Under the pieces are notes generated by a model. That model had not been told where the DNA came from. It did not search any database and saw only the letters and a list, made by a program, of their open reading frames with translations. The position numbers and the translations under genes were made by a program. DNA of 43,848 nucleotides, taken from NCBI GenBank assembly GCA_937958695.1, contig CALGNK010000049.1, positions 1 to 43,848 on the forward strand, written 5' to 3'. This stretch comes from an uncultured bacterium. GTDB taxonomy: Bacteria; DUMJ01. Shown here piece after piece: positions 25,071-33,095 of this stretch (positions are counted from its first letter, which is position 1; the number at the start of each line of letters is the position of its first letter).

Positions 25071-26152
25071 ACCGCAATCCTCCGCCTCTTCTTGGTTTTT
25101 AACATGTCAATAAATGCCTCTATCCTAGTCGTTATACCAGCTAATCCTGTCTGTTCATCTATAGAAAGAGTTAATACTTGTATGTTATAGTCCTTACTTA
25201 CCTTTTCTAAAACTCCATCTGCCACTATCTCAGGCATACATGTAAATGGAGAAAGATGAATCACTCCGTCAAATCCCCTCTCTGCAAATTCTATTGTGTG
25301 AGCTATTGTTCTCTGTCCTTCACCTCCTACAGATCGTCTTATATATGGAAGAGCTACTCTAGTTCTTTCATCAATATCCTTACTTCTGAAAAGAGGTAAA
25401 TATATCCTAACAATATCCTCTATGTAAAATGCATTCTCAGCTAGAACTCCAAGTTCTCCTAGTCTTTTAGCTATTTCAAAATTTGTAAAGTGATCTAGTA
25501 CAACGTAAAACTCTCCAACTATACCTATCTTTACTAAATCTTTTAAACTATTCTTATCTATGATTTCATCCATAGTTTCCCTGTATTCTGATAATATTTG
25601 TCTTACCTTTAAAATATTATTAGCCTGATCTAGTCTTTTATGTGTCTCTCTTATTATATTGTCTACCTCTCCTTTATATCTCTCAAATGGCCTCGCTCTT
25701 CTAGATATCTTTTCTATCTCATCGATGGCTAAAACCTTTTCCCAGGCAAGACGGAGAACTTTCATCACCTTAATAATATTGCTTCTATTTGTTACCTTCT
25801 CTATACTTTTAAAAAGATTTATCCAACCATTAGAGAGGTCTAAAACAATCCAGTCTATATCATATCCTAAGTCTTTGAGTATACGCCTCTGGACCTCTGC
25901 ATAGTATCCAAAACGACACGGTCCTATTCCTCCCAACATAAGAATTGTATCAGCACCCTTTTCTATCGCCTCTATATAATTACCTAGAGTTATCTTTAAA
26001 GGAAGACATGCAAATTCAGGAGCATACTTTACTCCTATAGATAAAGTCCTATTTGTTGAGGGAGGAGGAGGAATCACCTCATGTCCAAAGTCTCTAAGGA
26101 AAGATTCAATTGCTATTCTAGCATCACCAAACGGGGGATAGGTTATCTTCAT
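25067..26152 (-). CDS. Acyl-CoA dehydratase activase-related protein (COG3581-like)
   Basis: The 361-residue protein resembles the COG3581 part of large CoA-dehydratase-activase-like proteins. Telltale blocks are YPPFGDARIAIESFL, PPPSTNRTLSIGVKYAPEFA with CLPLKITLGNYIEAIEKGAD next to it, and GGIGPCRFGYYAEVQ. Toward the C-terminus, HLSPFTCMPEIVAD and DEQTGLAGITTRIEAFIDML recall HgdB-type dehydratase subunits. Several conserved Cys (in FACLP, GPCRFG, FTCMPE) could bind an Fe-S cluster. In many bacteria this module is fused to COG1924 and COG3580. Here it is separate. Confidence 0.82.
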   Translation of the reverse strand: MKITYPPFGDARIAIESFLRDFGHEVIPPPPSTNRTLSIGVKYAPEFACLPLKITLGNYIEAIEKGADTILMLGGIGPCRFGYYAEVQRRILKDLGYDIDWIVLDLSNGWINLFKSIEKVTNRSNIIKVMKVLRLAWEKVLAIDEIEKISRRARPFERYKGEVDNIIRETHKRLDQANNILKVRQILSEYRETMDEIIDKNSLKDLVKIGIVGEFYVVLDHFTNFEIAKRLGELGVLAENAFYIEDIVRIYLPLFRSKDIDERTRVALPYIRRSVGGEGQRTIAHTIEFAERGFDGVIHLSPFTCMPEIVADGVLEKVSKDYNIQVLTLSIDEQTGLAGITTRIEAFIDMLKTKKRRRIAV

Positions 26153-26153
26153 A

Positions 26154-27101
26154 CTACTTCCTCCTGATTAACATATCTACAAAAGCCTCAAGTCTAGTAA
26201 TAAGTCCTAGTTCACTTGAATGTTCATCAACAGTAATAGTTATCTCTGGGAAATCAATAGGTTTTGTTAGATCTCTCTCTATTAACTCCCTTACAAGAGA
26301 GTCTGGACCACAGCCAAAAGCTACAACTATTATTATACCGTCTACAAGGCTCTTCCTTATAAAATATCTAGCAGTCCCATAAAGTTCTCTTCCAAATGTC
26401 CAAAAGAGCTTTTTAGGAAGTACATTAGCTTCTTTTAGTATGGTTTTCCAATCGACCATCTCCATAGATAGAACTTTTACTCCTAGACGATTTAATATCT
26501 TTATCATTCCACCACTTATAAATTCATCATATATTTCATAACAGTGTCCAACAATACCTATCCTTATCTTGAAGTTATCTTTTTCGTAATTCTTTCCGTC
26601 AAGTATTTCTAGGGGGGTAACTTCTCTTTTTAGTTTTTCATTGTAAGATTTAAGAGCCTTTAATCCTTCCATATATGCACTTAATATTTTTAGGCTATTT
26701 TTAGTAAAAAATCTTCCGAGTTCAAAGAATCCTTTAAAAAAACCGGTTAAAGAATTTCTCTTATCTATGGTTGGGTCTATAATAGGTGGTATATCTAGGT
26801 CTACACTCCTTATCATATCAGGTATCCCTATAAATTTAGGACACATATAGGTTCGGTATTCTAAACCAACTATCCTTGGTAGAAAAATGATGTCAACTTT
26901 ATCCTTTAGATCTAATATGTGTCCATATACTAACTTTATAGGTATGCATGCTTCGCTAACAGATTTCTCTATAGATAGGTCTACTATCTCCTTATTCGTT
27001 ATAGAAGAGGGGATGACTTCCAGACCTAAGGCTTCGAAGAAGGCCTTCCACATAGGATAGTATCTATAGAATAGTAGTATTCTTGGAATTCCAATCTTCA
27101 T
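26154..27101 (-). CDS. Acyl-CoA dehydratase activase-related protein (DUF2229/COG3580-like)
   Basis: The 315-residue protein opens with KIGIPRILLFYRYYPMWKAF, EALGLEVIPS and SEACIPIKLVYGHILDLKDK, which is the DUF2229 (COG3580) pattern. A later FGCGPDSLVRELIE and a C-terminal DEHSSELGLITRLEAFVDML echo its neighbour and HgdB-like proteins. Cys in SEACIP, TYMCPKF and FGCGPD are candidate cluster ligands. The stop and the next gene's start are separated by 1 nt. Substrate and partner enzyme are unknown. Confidence 0.82.
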   Translation of the reverse strand: MKIGIPRILLFYRYYPMWKAFFEALGLEVIPSSITNKEIVDLSIEKSVSEACIPIKLVYGHILDLKDKVDIIFLPRIVGLEYRTYMCPKFIGIPDMIRSVDLDIPPIIDPTIDKRNSLTGFFKGFFELGRFFTKNSLKILSAYMEGLKALKSYNEKLKREVTPLEILDGKNYEKDNFKIRIGIVGHCYEIYDEFISGGMIKILNRLGVKVLSMEMVDWKTILKEANVLPKKLFWTFGRELYGTARYFIRKSLVDGIIIVVAFGCGPDSLVRELIERDLTKPIDFPEITITVDEHSSELGLITRLEAFVDMLIRRK

Positions 27102-28057
27102 GGTATCAACTCTTTAGCTTGAACAGTATTAGATGATCCTTCTGAGTTAGTAAAAAGTAAGCTTATAAGTCTACTTGTCTTTTCTAAATCAGGATACCAA
27201 TAACCACCATTAGGCAAACCCGGTAATGTAGTTGTCTTTAATTGTATCGCACTTTTTTCTCGAGCAAAAAATGTTGCTAAGCTAACTATTTCAGATACAG
27301 GTAGATTTGTATGTACATACTTTGATAATTCTTGAATCAATGTAGGCATCTTGATAACCACATTTGGTTTTGTAACTTGTGATATTAATGCATAGAGAAA
27401 CTTCTGTTGTCTTTCAATCCTTCCTATATCTCCCATTGGATCGCTTCTAAACCTTACATATCCCTCTGCTTGTAACCCATTTAAACGTTGGTATCCCTTT
27501 TTAAGGTTTATATAGAGCCTACCCCAACTATCTTTGTACTTCATATCCTTCTCGACGTAAATTTCAACTCCACCGACGGCATCTACTAACTTTTTAAAGG
27601 CATCAGGGTCAAGAAGAATATAGTAGTCTATCTTTATTCCTAATAAATTCTCTATTACCTTTATAGCTAAGGGGATACCTCCAAAATGATAGGCAGAATT
27701 TATCTTATTTCTCCCATATCCTGGGATATCTACTATAGTATCCCTTGGGATAGAAATACCGTTTATTCTCTTACTGTTACAATCTACACGGAAGACCATA
27801 ATTGTATCAGTTCTACCACTGTCTAGACGTCTACCCCTATTATCATAGTCATAATCTCTTCCTAAAAGAACAATATTAAAGGAGGATGGTCCATAAAAGA
27901 TCTTATGTGTAAAAGTCATTATTTCTGACGGATTATTCACTATGTCTCTTATGTTTTTTCCGCTTTTATAGTATAAGAACAACCATCCTCCAATTACAGT
28001 AGTTATACAGACAGTAAATATTACACAAATAAAAATAAGAAGACGCTTCTTCAACAT
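27098..28057 (-). CDS. LytR-CpsA-Psr (LCP) family cell-wall polymer ligase
   Basis: LCP proteins transfer undecaprenyl-linked polymers onto peptidoglycan at the outer face of the membrane. The 319-residue protein has one N-terminal membrane anchor (about 5-28) and the LCP domain, with DSGRTDTIMVFRVD, ISIPRDTIVDIPGYGRNKI, NSAYHFGG and EGYVRFRSDPMGDIGRIERQ. The Asp and Arg residues that bind the pyrophosphate-lipid are present. Its presence suggests a monoderm-type envelope, but LCP proteins also occur elsewhere. It sits 8 nt after the EF-G-like gene and overlaps the COG3580 gene by 4 nt. Confidence 0.93.
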   Translation of the reverse strand: MLKKRLLIFICVIFTVCITTVIGGWLFLYYKSGKNIRDIVNNPSEIMTFTHKIFYGPSSFNIVLLGRDYDYDNRGRRLDSGRTDTIMVFRVDCNSKRINGISIPRDTIVDIPGYGRNKINSAYHFGGIPLAIKVIENLLGIKIDYYILLDPDAFKKLVDAVGGVEIYVEKDMKYKDSWGRLYINLKKGYQRLNGLQAEGYVRFRSDPMGDIGRIERQQKFLYALISQVTKPNVVIKMPTLIQELSKYVHTNLPVSEIVSLATFFAREKSAIQLKTTTLPGLPNGGYWYPDLEKTSRLISLLFTNSEGSSNTVQAKELIP

Positions 28058-28065
28058 ATCTAAAA

Positions 28066-30138
28066 TTAAGATTCTTCCTCTTTTTCTTTTTTACTATTGG
28101 CTATTATTTCTTCTGCTATTTTACTAGGGACTACATCGTAGTGAGAAAACTCTACTCTGTATTTTCCTCTTCCCTGTGTTATAGATTTAAGGTCTATAGA
28201 GTATCTAAGTATTTCAGCCATAGGAACATGTGCCTTTATTATTTGGTACTTACCTTGTGGTTCCATTCCAATAATCTTAGCTCTTTTACTATTCAGATCT
28301 GCTATACAATCTCCCATAAACTCCTCTGGAACTATAACTTCAAGATACATAATAGGCTCAAGTAAAACCGGGTTAGCCTCAGCTGCTCCCTTCTTTAATG
28401 CCATAGAACCAGCTATCTTAAATGCCATATCAGAAGAATCTACAGGATGATAAGATCCGTCTACTAGAGTAACTCTTATATCAACCAAAGGATATCCAGC
28501 CAAGACTCCTTCCTCCATAGCCTCCTTTATGCCTTTTTCAACGGAAGGTCTATAGTTCTGAGGAATAGCTCCTCCAAAGATCTTATCTATAAATTCGTAA
28601 CCTCCACCTCTAGGAAGAGGTTCTAGCTCTATCCAGCAGTCACCATACTGTCCTCTACCACCTGTCTGACGTTTATATTTACCCTGGACCTTCACCTTAG
28701 TAGTTATCGTTTCTCTATAAGGAATCTTTGGCAATTCAGTATCCACCTCAACACCAAATTTCCTCTTAATTCTCTCTAGTATTACCTCTATATGTAAGTC
28801 TCCAAGCCCAGAGACTATAGTCTGATGAGTCTCAGTATTGTAGTAACTTATAAAAGTAGGGTCCTCTTCCTGAAGTCTACTAAGCGCATTACTAAGTTTC
28901 TCCTCATCTCCTTTTGATTTTGGTATAACCGCTACAGAATATAACGGTTGTGGAAACTTTATTGGGGCATATCTTACAGGATAAGACTTGTCACATAAGG
29001 TATCTGAAGTTCCTAAGGATTGGACCTTTGCAACTACCCCTATATCGCCAGTGATTATCTCTCCTGTTGGTTCTTGGTTTTTCCCCTTTGGAAAGGCTAG
29101 ATGTCCTAATTTTTCCTCTACACCTTTAGTTATATTTAATAGTGTTGTATCTGACTTTAGTGTTCCTGTATAAACTTTGAATAGAGCCAACTTTCCGACA
29201 AAAGGATCTGCCGTAGTTTTAAAAACAAAAGCAGATGGAGGCTTTGAAGGGTCAACCTTAGTTATGTTGATTGTTCCATCTTCATTTAGAATCTCTATTT
29301 TACCTTCTTCAGGAGAGGGTAAAAGTTCTTTAATTGTATCTAATAGCTGGTGCACTCCTATATTTTTGAGGGCGGATCCACATAGTAGGGGAAAAGCTTT
29401 GCCTTCTTTTATGGCAATTCTCATTCCTCTTAAAATCTCTTCATCGGAAATGGTTTCACCTTCTAGATATTTTTGAAGCAATTCATCATCATTCTCTACC
29501 ACAGCTTCTATAAGATGTTCTCTTAGCTCTTCTACCCTATCTTCGTACTCTTCAGGTAGAGGAATCTCTTGATAATTATTACTAGAAAATTTATATGCCT
29601 TTCTGCTTAGAATATCAATTATACCTGAAAAGTTTGCCTGTTCTCCAAGAGGTAATTGTAAGGCAAAGATTTTATTAGACAATCTTTCTCTTAGATCGTT
29701 ATAAACTTTAGAAAAGTTTGCACCTTCTCTATCTAGTCTATTTAAGAAAACTATTCGAGGTTTCCCTTGCTCTTCGAGAATATCCCAGAGCATCTCTGTA
29801 TTGACCTGGATCCCTGAAGATGCACAGACAAGTATTACCGCACTTTCTGCTACCTTTATTCCAGATAGAACATCTCCAATAAAGTCTGAATATCCAGGGG
29901 TATCTATAACGTTTATTTTACATTCCTTCCAAGGTGTAGGAAAAACTTTCAGCATAATAGTAGTCTTTCTTTTTATCTCTTCCGGTTCAGAGTCTACATT
30001 GCTATTTCCAGCATCCACACTGCCTAGTCTATCTACTAACTTAGCGTTAAATAAAATAGCATCAGTAAGTGATGTTTTACCCACTCCGCCATGAGATAGT
30101 AAAACTACATTTCTAATCTTTCCTGTTTCTAATTTCAT
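28066..30138 (-). CDS. EF-G-like translational GTPase (FusA-related, second-type EF-G)
   Basis: The 690-residue protein has the full EF-G layout: G domain, domain II, and domains III-V (QTIVSGLGDLHIEVILERIK in III; GGRGQYGDCWIELEPLP and SSDMAFKIAGSMALKKGAAE in IV; the LEVIVPEEFMGDCIADL fold in V). The G domain deviates from ordinary EF-G. The P-loop is SHGGVGKTS (15-23). Switch II is DTPGY (79-83), where canonical EF-G has DTPGH, so the catalytic His is Tyr. The base-recognition motif is NRLD rather than NKxD. This matches EF-G-2/EF-G-like paralogues rather than fusA1, which usually sits with rpsL/rpsG/tuf. The start ATG has a good GGAGGGA. Confidence 0.92.
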   Translation of the reverse strand: MKLETGKIRNVVLLSHGGVGKTSLTDAILFNAKLVDRLGSVDAGNSNVDSEPEEIKRKTTIMLKVFPTPWKECKINVIDTPGYSDFIGDVLSGIKVAESAVILVCASSGIQVNTEMLWDILEEQGKPRIVFLNRLDREGANFSKVYNDLRERLSNKIFALQLPLGEQANFSGIIDILSRKAYKFSSNNYQEIPLPEEYEDRVEELREHLIEAVVENDDELLQKYLEGETISDEEILRGMRIAIKEGKAFPLLCGSALKNIGVHQLLDTIKELLPSPEEGKIEILNEDGTINITKVDPSKPPSAFVFKTTADPFVGKLALFKVYTGTLKSDTTLLNITKGVEEKLGHLAFPKGKNQEPTGEIITGDIGVVAKVQSLGTSDTLCDKSYPVRYAPIKFPQPLYSVAVIPKSKGDEEKLSNALSRLQEEDPTFISYYNTETHQTIVSGLGDLHIEVILERIKRKFGVEVDTELPKIPYRETITTKVKVQGKYKRQTGGRGQYGDCWIELEPLPRGGGYEFIDKIFGGAIPQNYRPSVEKGIKEAMEEGVLAGYPLVDIRVTLVDGSYHPVDSSDMAFKIAGSMALKKGAAEANPVLLEPIMYLEVIVPEEFMGDCIADLNSKRAKIIGMEPQGKYQIIKAHVPMAEILRYSIDLKSITQGRGKYRVEFSHYDVVPSKIAEEIIANSKKEKEEES

Positions 30139-30213
30139 CTGCTTCCCTCCAATACCGTTTTATAGTAAATAGTATTATTGTGAAATTAGGGTCTCTTACT
30201 TCTAATAATATTA

Positions 30214-30229
30214 CCATAGAATACTATGG
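30214..30229. other. Inverted repeat CCATAG-AATA-CTATGG between the HD-GYP and EF-G-like genes
   Basis: A perfect 6-bp dyad with a 4-nt centre lies in the 127-nt gap (30139-30265). On the minus strand it follows the HD-GYP stop and precedes a TAATATTATT stretch, so it could be a weak terminator for HD-GYP. It also lies about 75 nt upstream of the EF-G-like start, where an operator would sit. Apart from this dyad and the EF-G-like ribosome binding site I see only AT-rich sequence in this gap. Confidence 0.35.
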
Positions 30230-30265
30230 ATAGCCAAGTGCTTGTTTTTATATCTTTTCTTAGAT

Positions 30266-31537
30266 TTACTTTTCCTTCTCTATTTTTAAATCATTGTATA
30301 AACTTGAATTTTTTTCTAATACCCTAAATAAAGCTGAAACTACTTTAGGGTCTAATTGGGAATTTGCACTCTTAGAAAGTTCTATCTTAGCTTCTTCTAT
30401 CCCTTTCCTCTTTGAATAGGGTCTATCTGTAGTTATAGCATCGAAGGCATCTGCACAGGCTATTATACGACTTTCTATAGGAATGTATTCTCCTCTTAGA
30501 CCATCCGGATATCCATTCCCATTGTATCTTTCATGGTGGTGTCTTATCCAAAGAGGAACCTCCTTAAATCTAGATATTTCTTTAGATAAATCTTCTCCTA
30601 CTATTGGATGCTTGTAAATCTGCGTCCATTCTTCTTTGGTAAGTTTGTCTGGTTTATTTAGTATATTCAGAGAGAGTCCTATTTTACCTAGGTCATGTAG
30701 TAAGGCTGCGTTCCTTATCCTTTCTATCCTAGTTTCACTAAGTCCCATCTCTCGTGCTATATCTTCAGCTAACTGAGCTACCCTTAAGGAGTGGCTACTA
30801 GTGTAACTATCAAAGACGCCTAAAAGCTTTATAAGGGTAGATATAGCCTGATCATACGTTCTACTTACTTCACTAGCTAGGATAAAGAGATACCTAGCAA
30901 TAAATATAGGAACTATATATATTGGCATAACTACAGGACCCAATAACTTATAACTTTGTGCTATTACTAGAGCCAAAAAGAAGTGTAAAAGATATGTAAT
31001 AATAGATATATTTGAGATATAGTAGGCCAAAGTTCCTATAAATCTTCTCCCTTTATCTACAGAAACTACTAGGCTTAAAAGTGTAACATTGGAAAACCAG
31101 TAAACGAGTGCAATCGATAAGGCTACTAAAAAGTAACGCCATCCAAAATCAAGAGATGGGCCATTTAGAATTTCATATAGCAATCCAGCTAATCCGGCGC
31201 ATATTACTAGATTAGCTCTATTAAATATAAATTTCTTAGGCTCATGAAGTCTAAAATTAAACTCTTCAGGGCTTATAGAACCTAGTCCATTCAAAAGTAT
31301 GCCGATAGGAGCTCCAAATAAGAGTATTCCTGCATAAGAAAGCGTAAAACCCATAGAAAGAGCGATCTGTCTACCCGGTATTTCAACAGGAAAAGCCTCT
31401 AGTATTAAGGCTAAAGCCAAAAGTATAATCACGTCGGTTAAGCTTGCCCTGAAATGGTAAGATTTAATTATATATATAGATAAAGATATAGCAATGATAG
31501 AAAGTATATAGATAATTCTACCTGTCTCTTTCCTCAT
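30266..31537 (-). CDS. Membrane-anchored HD-GYP c-di-GMP phosphodiesterase
   Basis: HD-GYP enzymes hydrolyse c-di-GMP. The 423-residue protein has an N-terminal membrane domain of about six helices (residues ~8-220), resembling MASE-type sensory modules, and a C-terminal HD-GYP domain from ~228. The metal and signature residues are present: SSHSLRVAQLA, HDLGKIG, KHPIVGE, IRHHHERYNGNGYPDGL and ADAFDAITTDRPY. Both HD and GYP motifs are intact, so it should be active. It overlaps hpf by 4 nt (ATGA). It may set the c-di-GMP level read by the PilZ protein at 14446-15108, which is an inference. Confidence 0.92.
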   Translation of the reverse strand: MRKETGRIIYILSIIAISLSIYIIKSYHFRASLTDVIILLALALILEAFPVEIPGRQIALSMGFTLSYAGILLFGAPIGILLNGLGSISPEEFNFRLHEPKKFIFNRANLVICAGLAGLLYEILNGPSLDFGWRYFLVALSIALVYWFSNVTLLSLVVSVDKGRRFIGTLAYYISNISIITYLLHFFLALVIAQSYKLLGPVVMPIYIVPIFIARYLFILASEVSRTYDQAISTLIKLLGVFDSYTSSHSLRVAQLAEDIAREMGLSETRIERIRNAALLHDLGKIGLSLNILNKPDKLTKEEWTQIYKHPIVGEDLSKEISRFKEVPLWIRHHHERYNGNGYPDGLRGEYIPIESRIIACADAFDAITTDRPYSKRKGIEEAKIELSKSANSQLDPKVVSALFRVLEKNSSLYNDLKIEKEK

Positions 31538-32094
31538 AAGGTAACCTCTATGAGTCCATACCCTCCTTCTTTTCTAACATATACAACATTTATTTCTGAA
31601 GTATCTGCGTTTACAAAGATGAAGAAATCATGCCCGAGAAGTTCCATTTGGAGCAATGCCTCTTCTACTGACATAGGAGTAACATTCAATCTCTTTCTCC
31701 TTATAATCCTGTCAGATAGTGCCCCTTCTTCAGTCTCTTCTAGCTGAGTAGTCTCTTCTGGTAATTCGGATCTTTCACTTGATTTTGACCTACCTCTATC
31801 CAATAATTTACCTTTGAAAGTTTTTATCCTTCTTTCTAACTTATCTACCACTAGGTCTACAGATGCGTACATATCTGAGGTCGCCTCTTGGGCTCTTATT
31901 ATCTTACCATTTATCCTTGCTGTTACTTCTACCTTCTGAGTGGTGCCTGAACTTTTACTATTACTAGTACTAAGTACTACTTGAATATCAGAAATTCGAC
32001 TAAAAAATCTATCTAACTTACCTAGTTTCTTCCTTATATAGTTCTCCAAGGCATCAGTAACTTCTATATTTCTTCCCTTTATAACTATATCCAT
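31534..32094 (-). CDS. hpf: Long-form ribosome hibernation promoting factor HPF
   Basis: HPF binds the decoding centre of resting ribosomes, and its long form dimerises 70S into 100S. The 186-residue protein has the N-terminal S30AE domain (about 1-100; VIKGRNIEVTDALENYIRKK, IRAQEATSDMYASVDLVVDK and LERRIKTFKGKL) and, after a charged linker, the C-terminal dimerisation domain (about 128-186; VTPMSVEEALLQMELLGHDF and FIFVNADTSEINVVYVRKEG). ATG 32094 has an ideal AGGAGG. It starts only 24 nt after the RAMP-like gene, so both are probably on one transcript. The usual neighbour secA is absent. Confidence 0.95.
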   Translation of the reverse strand: MDIVIKGRNIEVTDALENYIRKKLGKLDRFFSRISDIQVVLSTSNSKSSGTTQKVEVTARINGKIIRAQEATSDMYASVDLVVDKLERRIKTFKGKLLDRGRSKSSERSELPEETTQLEETEEGALSDRIIRRKRLNVTPMSVEEALLQMELLGHDFFIFVNADTSEINVVYVRKEGGYGLIEVTL

Positions 32095-32118
32095 AAATAT
32101 CTCCTCCTGAAAATATTA

Positions 32119-33006
32119 TTAGGGAACATAATCCTTAATAGTCTCTTCTAAAACCAACTGGTAGTTCTTGTCTAATGCTTTCTCTAGAAGTTCTTTCTCT
32201 TGAGGCGTCAAATTCTCACCTATAATGTATATCGAGTGACCTTGCTTACCAGAAAAACTCCTAACAATAATCTTAGATTTGCCACCCATATAACCCATCA
32301 GTTTGCATACTGGACAAGGGATATCTCTAGGATTACATACAGTATTACTCCCAGGGTGTTTAATCTTAGTAATTTCCAACAGTTTTCTTCTTAATTCTCC
32401 TCTAAAGACATTAGATGAAACCTTCCTATCTATGTTTACTTTATAGTATGTCCTACTTATAAATGGACCTATATTAGCATATGCTCTTTTCCAACCACTC
32501 CAGTTTCTCTTTATACGACTAAAGATGCTCTGTATTAGTCTTACTAGAGATGGATTGTAATACTTTTCCTCTTTAAAAAGTTCGGAGAATTTTTCCTTTA
32601 AATTTTTAGGAATTCCATTAGGATTAACTATTATTATCTGGTTATATCCAAAACCTTGAGACGTATTTGCCCCTATTCCAGTATTTTGTAACGACTTTAA
32701 AGCAGCTAGGTATATATCTAAGTCTTTCTCATTGACTTCTAAAGAAAAATAGATATCGTTTTTGAAAAATTCCTGCCCTTTTATCTTCACTATATTAGGT
32801 TCTTCAGGAGTAACTCCGTCACTTACCCTAGGAGGGGATATTTGTCTATTCAAAGGTATAGCAAATCTAAGAGCTTCTGAATATATTTGGGTAGTCAATA
32901 TAATACTTGGTATATAAGGTTTATTCCTAAAGTCTCTAACTTGAGCTCCGGTGCCATACCCTATGTGGCAAGGATTTTTAAACTTCAAAATACAGCGTAA
33001 TTCCAT
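32119..33006 (-). CDS. Orphan RAMP-superfamily-like protein (Cas7/Csm3-like features), no CRISPR locus
   Basis: The 295-residue protein looks like a RAMP-fold RNA-binding protein. The N-terminal half has KFKNPCHIGYGTG, RDFRNKPYIPSI and the glycine-rich loop TGIGANTSQGFG (residues 109-120), in the order seen in Cas7-type proteins. The second half has NVFRGELRRKL (199-209), like the S-x-x-RG-x-LR helix of Csm3/Cmr proteins, and C-x6-C-x2-C (Cys224, 231, 234, followed by KLMGYMGG), like the CPxCxLFG metal-binding insert. I chose ATG 33006. An upstream TTG at 33024 would overlap the GGAGG site itself. No array, cas1/cas2 or Cas10 is present. Function is unknown. Family assignment by eye is moderate. 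Confidence 0.6.
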   Translation of the reverse strand: MELRCILKFKNPCHIGYGTGAQVRDFRNKPYIPSIILTTQIYSEALRFAIPLNRQISPPRVSDGVTPEEPNIVKIKGQEFFKNDIYFSLEVNEKDLDIYLAALKSLQNTGIGANTSQGFGYNQIIIVNPNGIPKNLKEKFSELFKEEKYYNPSLVRLIQSIFSRIKRNWSGWKRAYANIGPFISRTYYKVNIDRKVSSNVFRGELRRKLLEITKIKHPGSNTVCNPRDIPCPVCKLMGYMGGKSKIIVRSFSGKQGHSIYIIGENLTPQEKELLEKALDKNYQLVLEETIKDYVP

Positions 33007-33034
33007 TCCTATTTCTACCTCCAAGTTAAATTGT

Positions 33035-33054
33035 ATAAAGTTACTATACTTTAT
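33035..33054. other. Inverted repeat ATAAAGT-N6-ACTTTAT upstream of the RAMP-like gene
   Basis: A perfect 7-bp dyad with a 6-nt spacer lies between the -10-like element at 33065-33070 and the RAMP-like ribosome binding site. It could be an operator for a dimeric regulator or a small hairpin in the 5' leader. A protein bound here would sit at or just after the transcription start. Confidence 0.45.
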
Positions 33055-33064
33055 CCTAGTAGAA

Positions 33065-33073
33065 ATTATACCA
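33065..33073 (-). promoter_or_regulatory. Extended -10 promoter for the RAMP-hpf-HD-GYP transcript
   Basis: On the minus strand this reads TGGTATAAT, a perfect TATAAT with the TG-N extension that can replace a -35 box. It lies about 60 nt upstream of the RAMP-like ATG, leaving a leader of roughly 50 nt. No other promoter fits in the 24-nt gap before hpf. Confidence 0.55.
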
Positions 33074-33095
33074 TAACCCAGATGTGCTTACCACT

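Noticed and set aside
25659-25904. Plus-strand small ORF inside the COG3581 gene
   Set aside because: It is antisense to a gene with clear family motifs and has no ribosome binding site or recognisable content.
33007-33024. TTG 33024 as start of the RAMP-like gene
   Set aside because: The codon overlaps the GGAGG that serves ATG 33006, and the extra residues carry no conserved feature.
33007-33095. CRISPR repeats or a tracr-like RNA beside the RAMP-like gene
   Set aside because: Only one short inverted repeat and promoter-like sequence is present, with no repeated units, and none were seen anywhere in the window.
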